A stretch of 23,167 nucleotides of DNA from Euprymna scolopes (Eukaryota; Mollusca; Cephalopoda; Sepiida; Sepiolidae): the NCBI GenBank assembly GCA_024364805.1, contig CM044491.1, positions 87,185,220-87,208,386 of the forward strand, given 5' to 3'. The translations under genes and the position numbers were made by a program. Under the pieces are notes generated by a model. It did not search any database. It was not told where the DNA came from and was given only the letters and a program-made list of their open reading frames with translations. Of the stretch, positions 13,887 to 23,167 are shown one piece after another. How positions within the stretch are numbered: the stretch's first letter is position 1; each line of letters starts with the position of its first letter.

Positions 13887-15172
13887 CGAGGGGCTTGCAA
13901 TAAGTAATGCCCCTAACCCACTTCCCATACAGTAGAGCAACGAAACTTGGCAGAGTTATTAGTCTTTTCTGCATAGGAAGCACCCAGAGTTATGCATTTC
14001 TCTCATCGTTTAATGCAGCTCTGAAGATCGTTTCTGTAGAACACCCCAGCTTGGTCCTCCAACCACGACGTGACTTCAGAAATCAAGGCTGCATCATCTG
14101 TGAAACGCTTTCCTTTCAAAAACGACTTCATGGCTGGGAAGAGGTGAAAGTCAGAGGGTGCAATGTCAGGAGAGTAGGGAGGATGTGGAAGGATTTCATA
14201 ACCACACGCCCGTGCTTGTGATCTGGCGACATACGAGTTGTGGACCGGAGCGTTGTCTTGCAGGAGGAGTGTATTTTGCTGATCTTGTCCCGCTTTTTTT
14301 GATAGCTTCCCTTAATTTCCTCAAATGTGAAGCATAATAGGCTCCTGTAATTGTGGTACTCTTTGTGTAGGAAATCTGTTATCACTAGTCCGTCCTGGTC
14401 CCAGAATACTGTGAGCATGATCTTGCCAGCGGGGGTCTGAACCCTTGCCTTCTTTGGAGGTGGTTAGTCCAAGTGTTTTCACTGCATTGACTCGGCTTTG
14501 GTCTCTGGATCATAGTGATGGACTCAGGTTTCATGCTGTGTAATCAGTTATTTGAAAAACTTGGACTCATCTTCTTGGCACATCTCCAAATTCATCCTCG
14601 AGCACTCGACGCGTTCTGGCTTCTGGAATGTTGTGAGCAACCTGGGAATCCATCTGGCAGGCACCTTATGCATATGCAAATGGTCATATATGATAGTTTC
14701 CACAAACCCTGTTCTAATTTTGATATATTGGGCTATTTGGCAAATAGTAATACTCCGATCTCCCAAAATGGCATCCTCAACTTGACGGACATATGCTTCA
14801 TCAATGGCAGAAGGGGGCGACCAGGTCTGGGAGCTGTTTCCACAGACTTCCGGTCATGTTTGAATTCACGATGCCAGCGTTTTACAAGGTCATATGATGG
14901 GGCATTATCACCATGAGTTTCTTTCAGTTCATCAAAAGGCTCCTGTGGTGTGCATCCTATCAAATACAAAAACCGGATCACTGCTTGACATTCAACAGGC
15001 TCTATTTCACATCTGACTCAGTTCAAACACCTGTAAAACAGAAACCACAATTAGTTCAGAGCTGTAATCTGTCACCTAACCCGTAGAGATATAAATCATT
15101 GCACATGCAAAATTTAAGCTAGATCAGACAACTTGAAGTGGGCCAGGGGCATTACTTATTGCACGCCCTTCG
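13887..15172 (-). mobile_element. mariner element inserted in the Helitron (1286 bp, dead)
   Basis: Terminal inverted repeats of 34 bp match at 30 positions: CGAGGGGCTTGCAATAAGTA at the left, CGAAGGGCGTGCAATAAGTA reading in from the right, both continuing ATGCCCCT. TA at 13885-13886 and TA at 15173-15174 are the target-site duplication. Helitron helicase sequence resumes on both sides, so this is a clean nested insertion. The transposase gene runs on the minus strand. Confidence 0.96.
13913..15008 (-). pseudogene. mariner D,D34D transposase pseudogene
   Basis: The first readable codons are EIEPVECQAVIRFLYL at about 15008-14960; the start codon is lost. The HTH region follows (APSYDLVKRWHREFKHDRKS, PRPGRPL), then LGDRSITICQIAQYI, IIYDHLHMHKVPARWIPRLL, ETWVHHYDPETKAESMQWKH with the first Asp, AGKIMLTVFWDQDGLVITDF, and ILPHPPYSPDIAPSDFHLF with the third Asp, characteristic of mariner (Tc1 has Glu here). 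It ends CSTVWEVG and TAG at 13913-13915. About 365 codons' worth of sequence, close to the usual ~345, but interrupted by several frameshifts and stops; the middle DNAPVHNS segment is badly damaged. Confidence 0.9.
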
Positions 15173-15548
15173 TAAAGATTGTTTTGAGATTTGTTGATGT
15201 TGATTACAAACGGCAATCGAATTGGGAATTACAATCTTCTGAATTGAAATGGCGTATCCGATGGAATCATAGGAATGCCTGGAATGAGGACCTCTTTTAC
15301 CTTTGAAAATTCTTGTCAAGACTGTTTCTTCTATTATGTTGTTCATTAATTATTTTGCTATAAACCGCGTGCCATTCCAAAGCTTTGGCTGGTTGATATT
15401 TTGCAATATGAAAATTGTGATGACAAATTTCAATTGCAGTACACGCGGTAGCATCCCTTACAAATCTAGTGAACTAACAAATTATGTAGGTTGATTAAGC
15501 GATACATCTGCTTCCACAACAGTGTTATCAGACGTGTATGCGAATACT

Positions 15549-17096
15549 TCACTTGGAATTTGGATTTAATATTCTACAATATCCATGTATCATTTGTTTT
15601 GTTACACATCTTTACCAATGTTAGCATCAGGTATTTCGGCGCATATAACATTGTCGATTTTATTTGGACGGATATTTTTAGAACAAAAATAGTATGTGTG
15701 GGTGTGGTAATCCTCTCTTTTCCATTCAACTGAATACATCCAGCAGCACACATATCCAAATACGTTTGGTTAACCAAAAAAAAATTGTTAGCGATTTCAG
15801 CTTCTGTCTGAATACACGCGTTGTAATATCGTGTCTGTTCACTGATGATTGCCGAGGAATTAAGAGTTGTATATCATTCAAGGATGATCTGTACGTGAGC
15901 GTAATGAATACGTCAGGGCGCCCATAATGACGGACATATCAAATGCATCTCGGCTGTACTACTGCGGGCTGCCTAAATATGGTAAAATCGTCTGTCTAAC
16001 CACGTTGGTAGTGTTACCATCATTTACAACGGCAACTCGCAAATGAACGTATACTTCAGAGCGACGATTGAAACGGATTAATAGCAAACATTCTGTTTCA
16101 ATTATAGCATACATATCCACGCTGTATTGTTGAAACAATTGGCGGCATTTAAGAATGTTATTGTTTTCATTCTCTCGGCTCAATAATTGTTCAGTGCACT
16201 TATTTGTTTCTTCACCAGTAACAGGATTTGTCATGTGAAAAGTAAAGTAGTATCCATCGGCAGCATCCAAATAATGAAGTGAATATTGCAGAGCATCATA
16301 GCATCGCTGAGTTTCAGCACAATATCTCTTGGTTGAAATTGATCTCCACAGCGAACAATCAGTTCAGCATTGCTATAACTGATGAAATATATGTGTAGTA
16401 ATTTATATTAAGCATCAGGTAAGGGCAGCAGAGATCTAACTTTATGGTAAATTTGTCCCTTCACTTTAAAAGTTGGGATTGAGCTGTACTGACTTCGGCA
16501 GCAAACGATTTCATTTGGAAGCAGGAGTTGTATTTCCGGATGTTAGATAAGAAATGTTTTGATTTAGTAGTATACACCTCCAGTAAAGTTTTTAATGGTT
16601 CTGGTGGATCTTCTAGTGCAGACAATTTGTATTTTTCCAGCATCTCCACAAATTCCCTTTGTTTCGCCCGTAAATTTCAGAGCAGTGCAAAATGGGCACA
16701 CCTCGGTCATAGTACCGATGAGAACCTTGCGAAGCAAACTATAATAATCATTAGAGTTGTAAAGGAATGCTTGGCAATCCAAATTTTGCAGTTGTTGCGC
16801 ATGGAGTCGTGTTTGATACTGATATGCTGTTTCTCGTTGATGGCTTTCAGCAATTCGCAGTCTGTTGCGTTCATTTTGATGAGAAGAAGCTGATCTGAAG
16901 ATGTAGAACGTGATTGCCGTATCCGCACGCATTCCTCCTCAAGTCTTGCTGCACGGCGTTCTGGTATTTCGTTAGCACGTAATCGAATCAAACTTCTTGT
17001 GCTTGTGCGCTGATGCGCGTACTTAGTGGCAACGCATCCACGGACTGCTTTCGCTTTGCGAGTCCAATAACCTAAGTTTGATCTTCTGCGGAACAT
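15549..17096 (-). pseudogene. Helitron Rep portion (N-terminal extension, Helitron_like_N, HUH Rep)
   Basis: The start is taken at ATG 17094-17096 (MFRRRSNLGYW). First comes an Arg-rich region with ANEIPERRAARLEEE; then a zinc-ribbon-like CPFCTALKFTGETKGICGD near 16640-16700; then PPEPLKTLL and SNIRKYNSCFQM (16500-16620), which typify the Helitron N domain. A short internal gap follows YSNAELIVR, after which CGDQFQPRDIVL resumes (about 16330-16370). Then DAADGYYF, NPVTGEETNK, ILKCRQLFQQYSVDMYA and VVNDGNTTNV (15959-16270). The Rep part has YGRPDVFITLTY (15887-15929) and RGLPHPHIL (15691-15716), the His-hydrophobic-His metal motif. IRPNKIDNVICAEIPD and MIHGYCRILNPNS end it near 15556. Frameshifts and stops split it into at least five frames. 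Confidence 0.93.
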
Positions 17097-18422
17097 TGTA
17101 ACTAAGAGAAAGACAACCAAAACTAGTACTAACCCCTTGATATTTAAAGCACACAAAAGGGAAACTATTGGAAGATTTATTTTATTGTATTTTGCAGGTA
17201 ACTAAACAGAATGCATGTCCCGTTCAATAACTTTCAGAGATTGCCGGGACTTAGAATATATGTTGTATTTCTCCTAGTAAAAGCAGACGGGATTTTTTTT
17301 TAGAGATTGTAAAACTGCGAAACAACGCAGAAAAAGAACGTGACATAAAACATGTCGTGTTTTTAGTGATCGGATTCTACCAATAAAAGCATCTGTAATA
17401 TCGTGAGGCGAGCGCCCTTTGTAACTATTTTGTATTTTAACATCTAAGAAAAAAATGCCAGAAAAGGGAATTTTACTCGCAAATACCAGTAAATGCATCA
17501 GCACTAAAAATCGGTGTCCACTGTGAAAGTAACCTGCGTACATTATTAGACAATTTGTCTCAACACATGCTATTTTTTCTATACGCTAAAATATGCAGTC
17601 GTACAAATATCTATCCGATGCACTTAATTTTATATGTATGTATGTAAGTGCTTGAGTCTACTTTGCGATAAAAAAAACAGTTTATGCTGTTCTTCAATGC
17701 TTTATTCCAAATGGTGCTGTTGTTGGGATAAAAAGGTGCTATACCCCCCCAACAATGTGAAACAAAAGCAAATTCTCTATGGTTCTATGAAAATCTAATT
17801 ATTTACGTAGACGTATCAAAACCGGTGTAATTTAGTAAAATGATATAGCAAAGCATATATTGTTAAGATTTGCGGTTATTGGAAAACAAACAAAATGTAA
17901 ACATTATACATGAGGTTGTAAACAACGCGATTCGAAACAAATGAATAAAAATAAAAAGGTACCTAGCCTATACTTGAGTTCGCATGAGGGAGCGTGTTCT
18001 GTCGAAGGGAAACGAATGTGGAAAATAAGTTATTTTAAACTTTAAATATCAATGTGCATTGCATGGTGATTTTAATTTTTAACGTTTCACTTTTTCTGTT
18101 TTTTTACGCGTCTTATCATTGAATACAGACGTAACTACCAAGCTGCAAAAAAGAAAATTGAAAAAAAAAAAATTACATTAAGCGCTTTTTCTATTACCTT
18201 GACTTCTGACTTTTGGGCATAGTCACGATTTAATGAGTTCAAAAATGGAACGTGGGTGTCACATAACCGTAATCATTTTATTCCAAAAAAAAAGCAAAAA
18301 ATAAATGTTATCACAAGGCAATATACATTTCTTTTCATCTTTCAAAATGATTTGGTCAATAAAATAAAACATTTGGAAGGAAAAGAATCCAAGACAATTT
18401 TGAGAATAACAGAAAAAATATT
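17097..18422. other. Region upstream of the Helitron gene; no gene seen
   Basis: The Helitron 5' end should lie somewhere here, but I could not place it. A minus-strand 89-codon ORF (17274-17543) has no known motif. The C-run at 17743-17750 and the A-runs near 18160 are simple sequence. Confidence 0.5.
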
Positions 18423-18733
18423 ACAGACAGGAGTAAGCTCCTTAAGGTCCGTGCATGAAATATATGTAATAAAAAAACAAATAAAGCAAGTGAAGCATGC
18501 ATGGTCCTCCATGAGTGCACAATGAACGAGGCATAAGAAAAATGACAACGTTCAGCATTTGCTTCCCCCATTTAGACCCTAAAGTCTCCAGTTGAAAATT
18601 AACAAAAGGCCTAAACATATGTAAATTTGAGTTCAGCACCATGCAAATAAAGAAAATGACTAAGTCCAGCATTTCTTCCACAATTAAGCTCCAGAGGTCC
18701 TTAACATTTAAATTTGAGTTCAGCACTATGCAA
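18423..18733. repeat. Diverged ~110 bp tandem units
   Basis: Two units are clear: about 18539-18650 and 18652-18733, sharing AAAATGAC, TCAGCATTT/CCAGCATTT, and AAATTTGAGTTCAGCAC plus ATGCAAA at their ends. The earlier stretch 18423-18538 has TAAGCTCCTTAAGGTCC, like TAAGCTCCAGAGGTCC in the last unit, suggesting a third older unit. An 89-codon ORF across this region (18256-18525) is not supported. Confidence 0.6.
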
Positions 18734-20379
18734 AGCTACTAAATAGACATACACAGAAAAATTTGGAAAAATATGGTATAATAGTCCCAAAAATCGAGTG
18801 TTTTTATTAGCCCTAAAAGGATAGACAAACAAAATTACATTTATAAAAATCCAAAGCATCATTTTTTAATAAGCACAAAAGTGTCCATTTAAGCGCTAGA
18901 GAAGCAACCAGATTTTTCCCGGAGAAACAGTTCTGATCCTTTTTTACTCATATCATGTGTTATGTTTGTGCACATTTTTAAAAATTCGTAGCTATTGAGA
19001 AAAGTGCAGACAGACGTACGGACGAACGGACAAGGATGAATTTGCAGGTCTACCCTCTTTTGTCGAGGGACCAAAAATACTGAAAAAAAAGGGTGTAATT
19101 GAGAACTAATGATATAAACGAAATTCTCATAAGAATAGCGGTTACTGAAGAAAGAACATGAAATAATTCACGCAAGTGTATTGATTAGTGGAAAGTTTAC
19201 TGAAAAACGAAATGACCGAAAAAATTATTTTTAAGAAAAACCGACAATAATTATTCGGGGTCTAATTACAGAGTGCGGGTGAGGGAAAACGAATTTTATA
19301 GAATATTTTTATGTGGCAATAACCGAATATGTTTGTTAGTTTAGTGGTAAAAAATATATTGAGCACTTAAGCAACGAATATCCTGAGGGTGTACGCGATT
19401 TGTAAAAATGGTTTTACGCACGTGACAATTCTAACAGTAATTTTTCGGTATTTGTCAGGACATAATAATTTTTCTGGTCATTATTTGTTAATAAAATAAA
19501 CCGTTTTTGTGTAAAAGCAGCATAGTTGAAAATAGCTACAAAAAATGAAACAACAAACGAATTTTTTTCCAGTTCTATATTATCAACTTCTACTGAGAAA
19601 AATTGAATTTGAAAAAAAAGTGTTTTTTATTGTAATATTTTTAATTTTAAATATATATGTATATTAAAAAAGGCTTGGATTAGATAAAAACGCTATCACA
19701 AAATGTCGAGGCAATCGGTTCAGTAGTTTTTATAGATTATCGGTTAGTAGCAAACACACTTTTACATTTGTATATGAATGTGTGTATTTGTGTGTGTGTG
19801 TTTGTGTGTGGGTGTGCATATATATCAAAATATATACACTCACTCATATACGTGTATACATATTTTGGTTAAACATTAAGTCTTGAAATTATACAAGCAC
19901 AGTAAAAATTACAAATAAAAATGAACCACTTATACATAATTGAAAAATAAGTAAAAACTGATAAAACTTTAATATAAAAAACAACAGCAATATAAGCGAA
20001 TTAATATGGTTGTTTTCCTTAGCAATATTTATTTAATGCATATTTTATATGAAAGCTAAGAAAAGTTTCCTATAATAAGTGTGCTAAGTACTTTTATAAT
20101 TACTTAAATTATATACGATGATTGTCTGAAAATGATTGAACATTTCTTCAATAATACTTCAAGCGGGAGTTCAAATTAATGTAAGAGTCTTGCCAAACTC
20201 AGAATAACACGTAACTTTATTAAGAAATCAATCAATTACAGTGTTCATTGCATATAGTTACAAGTTATTAAATACAAGGTCAAACCACATACGTTTTATT
20301 AAACACATTTCCTATTTATGAAAATATTTTCTAGATTTTTAATTTGTAAAATGACGATTGATTACACTGGTCAACGACA
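18734..20379. other. AT-rich DNA with likely repeat tails
   Basis: I see no gene. GACAGACGTACGGACGAACG at 19008-19027 and AATCGGTTCAGTAGTTTTTA at about 19712-19731 resemble tails seen in many invertebrate transposons, but I cannot name the family. A TG/TA tract lies at 19780-19860. Confidence 0.45.
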
Positions 20380-21290
20380 CATTTGTTGTCCACGCATTTT
20401 CAATTGATTTAGGACAAATCTGAAGCGGTCTATCAACAAATTATATTGGTTTTGCTCAATCAGGTGAAGTTTTTGAGTTATGGCCATATGACTTTTTTTT
20501 ACGTTTTTGTTCATATGTACGCATGTTGCGTATTTTTAAAAGTTGGCGGGGTAAAATGTCGTGTTACAATTGGAAATGATTTTTCGGGTCCGATAGTTCC
20601 GGGTGATGATGTCTAAAAGGAACCGGTTTTAAGTTATAAATCTCTAAATCTTCCAAAGATTAATGCTCAGTATATACAAAGAAGGACTGGCCAAAGCGAG
20701 AGTAATTTACACGTTCCAAAGAAAGGAAACCTATCAATGACTCTTTGATGAACAGAGACAGAATACCTTTCTCCCCTCTGCACAACAAGCTCAGCTTAAT
20801 CAAGCAGTTAGATACTGCTCTGGACAAGGATGGTGACTGATTCATTTATTTGTATTAAGCTTTTCTAGGATCGACAGTGGATAAACGAAAAGTGAGCACA
20901 TTTGACGGTCCTCAGACCTGGCAGTTCATCAGATATCCAGGGTTCGAAAACTCAATGAATAAAGTGGCAATTAAAGCGTAAAAGGCATTTCTTTTGGTAG
21001 TAAAGGACTTTATTGGAAACAATAAGGTCAGAAACTACGGGGAACTTGTCACAAACATGCTGACTGCTTTAAAAAAACTTGTGCAATTCTATGAGAATCA
21101 AGATGCACTATCTATTACCACATATGTACTGGTAATCTGAAAACATAAGTTCAATGAGTAACTAACAGGGGTAAGGAGAGATTACATCAGATGCTGAAAG
21201 AGAAGGAGATTAATTAACAGGGTTGCTGGGACGCAGTTATGATAATTGACTACTGATGAAATGAGTACGCATAAACGGAAGTCCAATACA
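20380..21290 (+). pseudogene. Broken, shortened copy of a multi-copy invertebrate protein family of unknown function
   Basis: ATG 20609 opens MSKRNRF, like the start of the family, and then nearly all of the middle is missing. From 20683 one frame reads KDWPKRE, then SPLHNKLSLIKQLDTALDKDGD (20780-20830), FDGPQ, YPGFENSMNKV, KDFIGNNKVRNYGELVTNML (21007-21065), and in another frame ERLHQMLKEKE and QGCWDAVMIIDY (21180-21250), and then HKRKS. The family, with LPPLHIKLGLMK, NFLGN.K and GERFHQD...YQG.W...DYCW, is repeated in many cnidarian, arthropod and mollusc genomes; its role is unknown to me. Stops at GATGGTGAC-TGA, TAA and TAA and a frameshift after about 21140 break it. The 200 bases upstream look like its conserved leader but I cannot prove that. 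Confidence 0.75.
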
Positions 21291-23049
21291 CTCACTTTGA
21301 ACAATGATGAACCAATGAGCAATTTACGTATACTTAGATTTATCAATGCTCACCATTCAGTTTACAGTAATCTATGTGAAACAAATGCATTTTTTTTGAT
21401 TCCGCAGTGCGAAAATATCCAAACTAGTCGTGCAAATCTCGACAACATTCATAAAGTAAAATCATTGTTTGCCAGTGTTGTATTATTTGGATCCTTCGGA
21501 ATACAGATTGTGTATTCAATGTTATTTTTACAATGTTTCGGTCCATGTAACCTCCTATATTTTGGAAGTTTGATCGTCGGAAACGTTATGAAAATAACAC
21601 TAAAAGTGATTATAGTAGACCGAAGCATCTAAATAATACCAATAATTTATTTTGTTATTTTGTAAACTTTAATCTTGGAAACGAATTTTCAATCGAATTC
21701 AATAAATCAAATTGTATTAGAGTCAGATATTCTTACAATTACACTTTCCAAAACTGAGGTGTTGCTCGGGGCATAGTTAAAGTTGTAATAGGGTACAAAA
21801 TTGATGTTTTAATGTCAGTTATTTATTCCAGTCATCAAATTAGTTGTTGATTAGAAGCTTAGCGAATCTCCCTACACTGTTGTCATTCACATGCATAGCA
21901 GTCGATGAAACTGTAATATCTTGCTCCACTAGGTAAGACATTTATAGAAATAATTAGTCTCTTAAGAACAATGCTAAAATGCTTTGCCTTCTCACTCTAT
22001 AAGTCGAATATCTGGTTGAAATGCCAGGAACAAACCTCCTGTGCAGTTTCTCTCAGTTTGCAGAGCACATTATCGCGGGATGCATTCCTTGCAAGCTATT
22101 GCATAGTCGTTTTCAGTTCCAAGAGAAACGAATACTTCTCATCAACCATCCTATAAGTAATCGAATTTACTTCATACTTTTACTCGTTTTTACATTTTCG
22201 ACAGAAATAAGTATCTCATTAGTCCTCATCCTCGAGTAGGTCTCTGCGTTTATAAGCACGATCACACAGTAAAATAAAGTGAATCTTATCTTATTTTTAT
22301 ATAGATGTTAGAAAACGTGGTTTACCAATATATATATGAGTGCTTATAACGAGACTATACTGTTTACATTGCTTTTATCTTTTAAAAAGTATCGTAATAA
22401 CATCTGTATCGATAAATACTGTCAATCTGATGTGCTTTTAACATGTTTTTTTGCTTTTGTTTTATTTTCTTTGCTCGTTACAAATGCAGAGTTTACCCCA
22501 CATTTACAAAACATAGAATATTTCAATACGAGATTTCCCATCTACATTATTCCATCTATTTATTTGTTTTCACTGCGGCTAATACCGAAACTTGGGAATA
22601 CATAGAACGAAATTAAACGGTGTCTGGACTTGGCACTGGTTACTGGACGTTCCCTCGGCGAATTAGAAAAGATTAGCGCTCCTTATCTCAAAGTCTCCAC
22701 CATTAATGTTATCGACGGACCCATTCGTTTTTTTTCTCTCCCGAAAGCAGACCCATCGACCGAATTATATTTATTTGCATAACTGATAAATTCTTGCTAA
22801 GTACCATATAATAAAATAATAGATTTAATTATCTGCCATTTTCGTTGGTGTTGTTGTGGATTGCGATATAGTGATAACAGAAAGAAAAGGGAGGACAATG
22901 ATTTATAATATGGTTAACCAAAAGGGAATCGTATTTTGTGCTGGGGATTTGTTACTATTGTTATGATTTCTGGCGGGAATTCCTCTGGGGAGTCTTTGGC
23001 CATTAATGGAGTATATGTTTTGGGAATTCTGAAAAATGAATACTCGATT
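21291..23049. other. Unannotated AT-rich DNA
   Basis: No gene recognised. ORFs at 21246-21632, 21971-22239 and 22336-22605 are rich in Leu, Phe, Ile and Cys and match no family I know; they have no visible splice or repeat context. Confidence 0.5.
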
Positions 23050-23167
23050 TATATTAATAGAGTGCATAAATGTACAGATGTAATCACATAAACATGTATG
23101 TATATACATATAGATATATATATATGTGTGTGTATATATATGTACACACACACACACATATATATAT
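23050..23167. repeat. Mixed TA/TG/CA simple repeat at the window end
   Basis: Alternating TATA, TGTG and CACA tracts run to the last base, so the array is cut by the window edge. Confidence 0.9.

Larger units (their letters stand above)
13680..15548 (-). pseudogene. Helitron helicase C-terminal third, split by mariner
   Basis: The piece at 15173-15548 reads TVVEADVSL, then LPRVLQLK, NINQPKLWNGTRFIAK, IPMIPSDTPFQF and NKSQNN at about 15180-15198 (NKSQGQ, SF1B motif VI region, in intact Helitrons). After the mariner, 13813-13884 continues SHGQ.YAARVGKPVNLYI and then TTKNFVY (SHGQLYVACSRVGKP in the family), and the frame runs to the hairpin at 13658-13676. The Walker A, Walker B and middle helicase motifs, several hundred codons, are absent. 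A strand-separating enzyme of the 5'-3' Pif1 family is therefore not possible from this copy. Confidence 0.9.
13653..17096 (-). mobile_element. Decayed, internally deleted Helitron carrying a nested mariner
   Basis: Read on the minus strand, this is a rolling-circle transposon gene in order: an N-terminal Arg/Glu-rich region, a zinc-binding segment, a Helitron-like N domain, a HUH Rep, then the last third of a Pif1-family helicase. The right-hand (3') end lies at 13653-13676, where GTACC/GGTAC can form a hairpin followed by AGCTAT, close to the expected CTAG. The 5' terminus (TC) cannot be fixed and lies beyond 17096. About 1.3 kb of its length is mariner. Without it the copy is about 2.2 kb, much shorter than an intact Helitron of this kind (commonly over 4 kb of coding sequence). 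Confidence 0.92.

Noticed and set aside
14515-14916. Plus-strand 133-codon ORF
   Set aside because: It is antisense to the mariner transposase, which has clear family motifs on the minus strand.
22336-22605. 89-codon hydrophobic ORF
   Set aside because: No recognisable motif, biased composition and no supporting context.

Overview
The window reads as intergenic or intronic animal DNA that is AT-rich and almost wholly built from transposon remains and simple repeats. I find no intact host gene, no rRNA operon, no tRNA that I can defend, and nothing bacterial. Long (TA)n, (TC)n and (ATT)n arrays, Tc1 and mariner elements, a Helitron with a long N-terminal extension and a LINE with a restriction-like endonuclease suggest a lophotrochozoan, most likely a cephalopod such as an octopus. 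That assignment is an inference from repeat style, not from a marker gene.

Layout. 1-3330: TG/TA-rich DNA, then a foldback composite of a ~300 bp repeat (1040-1771) ending in a 128 bp (TA)n run. 3332-5830: two related short interspersed repeats, a 5'-truncated LINE copy (3592 to about 4990) lying between ATT arrays, and a 5S-rRNA-derived fragment (5343-5452). 6318-6650: a coding-like stretch with in-frame stops. 8055-8402: a 348 bp inverted repeat with 154 bp arms. 8515-9312: about 15 copies of a 54 bp unit, each resembling a Helitron 3' terminus. 9545-10810: a weak zinc-finger-like ORF, then a second truncated copy of the same LINE family with its stop codon and 3' UTR. 12017-13384: a dead Tc1-like element with both terminal repeats, abutting a (TA)n array. 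13653 to at least 17096, minus strand: a dead, internally deleted Helitron, with a dead mariner (13887-15172, TA duplicated) inserted in its helicase domain. 18423-18733: diverged ~110 bp repeats. 20380-21290: a broken, shortened copy of a multi-copy invertebrate protein family. The rest is unannotated AT-rich DNA.

There is no pathway here. The genes present are mobility genes (reverse transcriptase, two DDE/D transposases, a HUH Rep-helicase), and all of them are broken. The order of some events can be read: the Helitron landed and decayed before or while mariner inserted into it; the Tc1 element sits at a TA array; the LINE copies lie beside ATT arrays. The most unusual item is the 8.5-9.3 kb satellite, whose unit carries the hairpin plus CTAGT signature of a rolling-circle transposon end.
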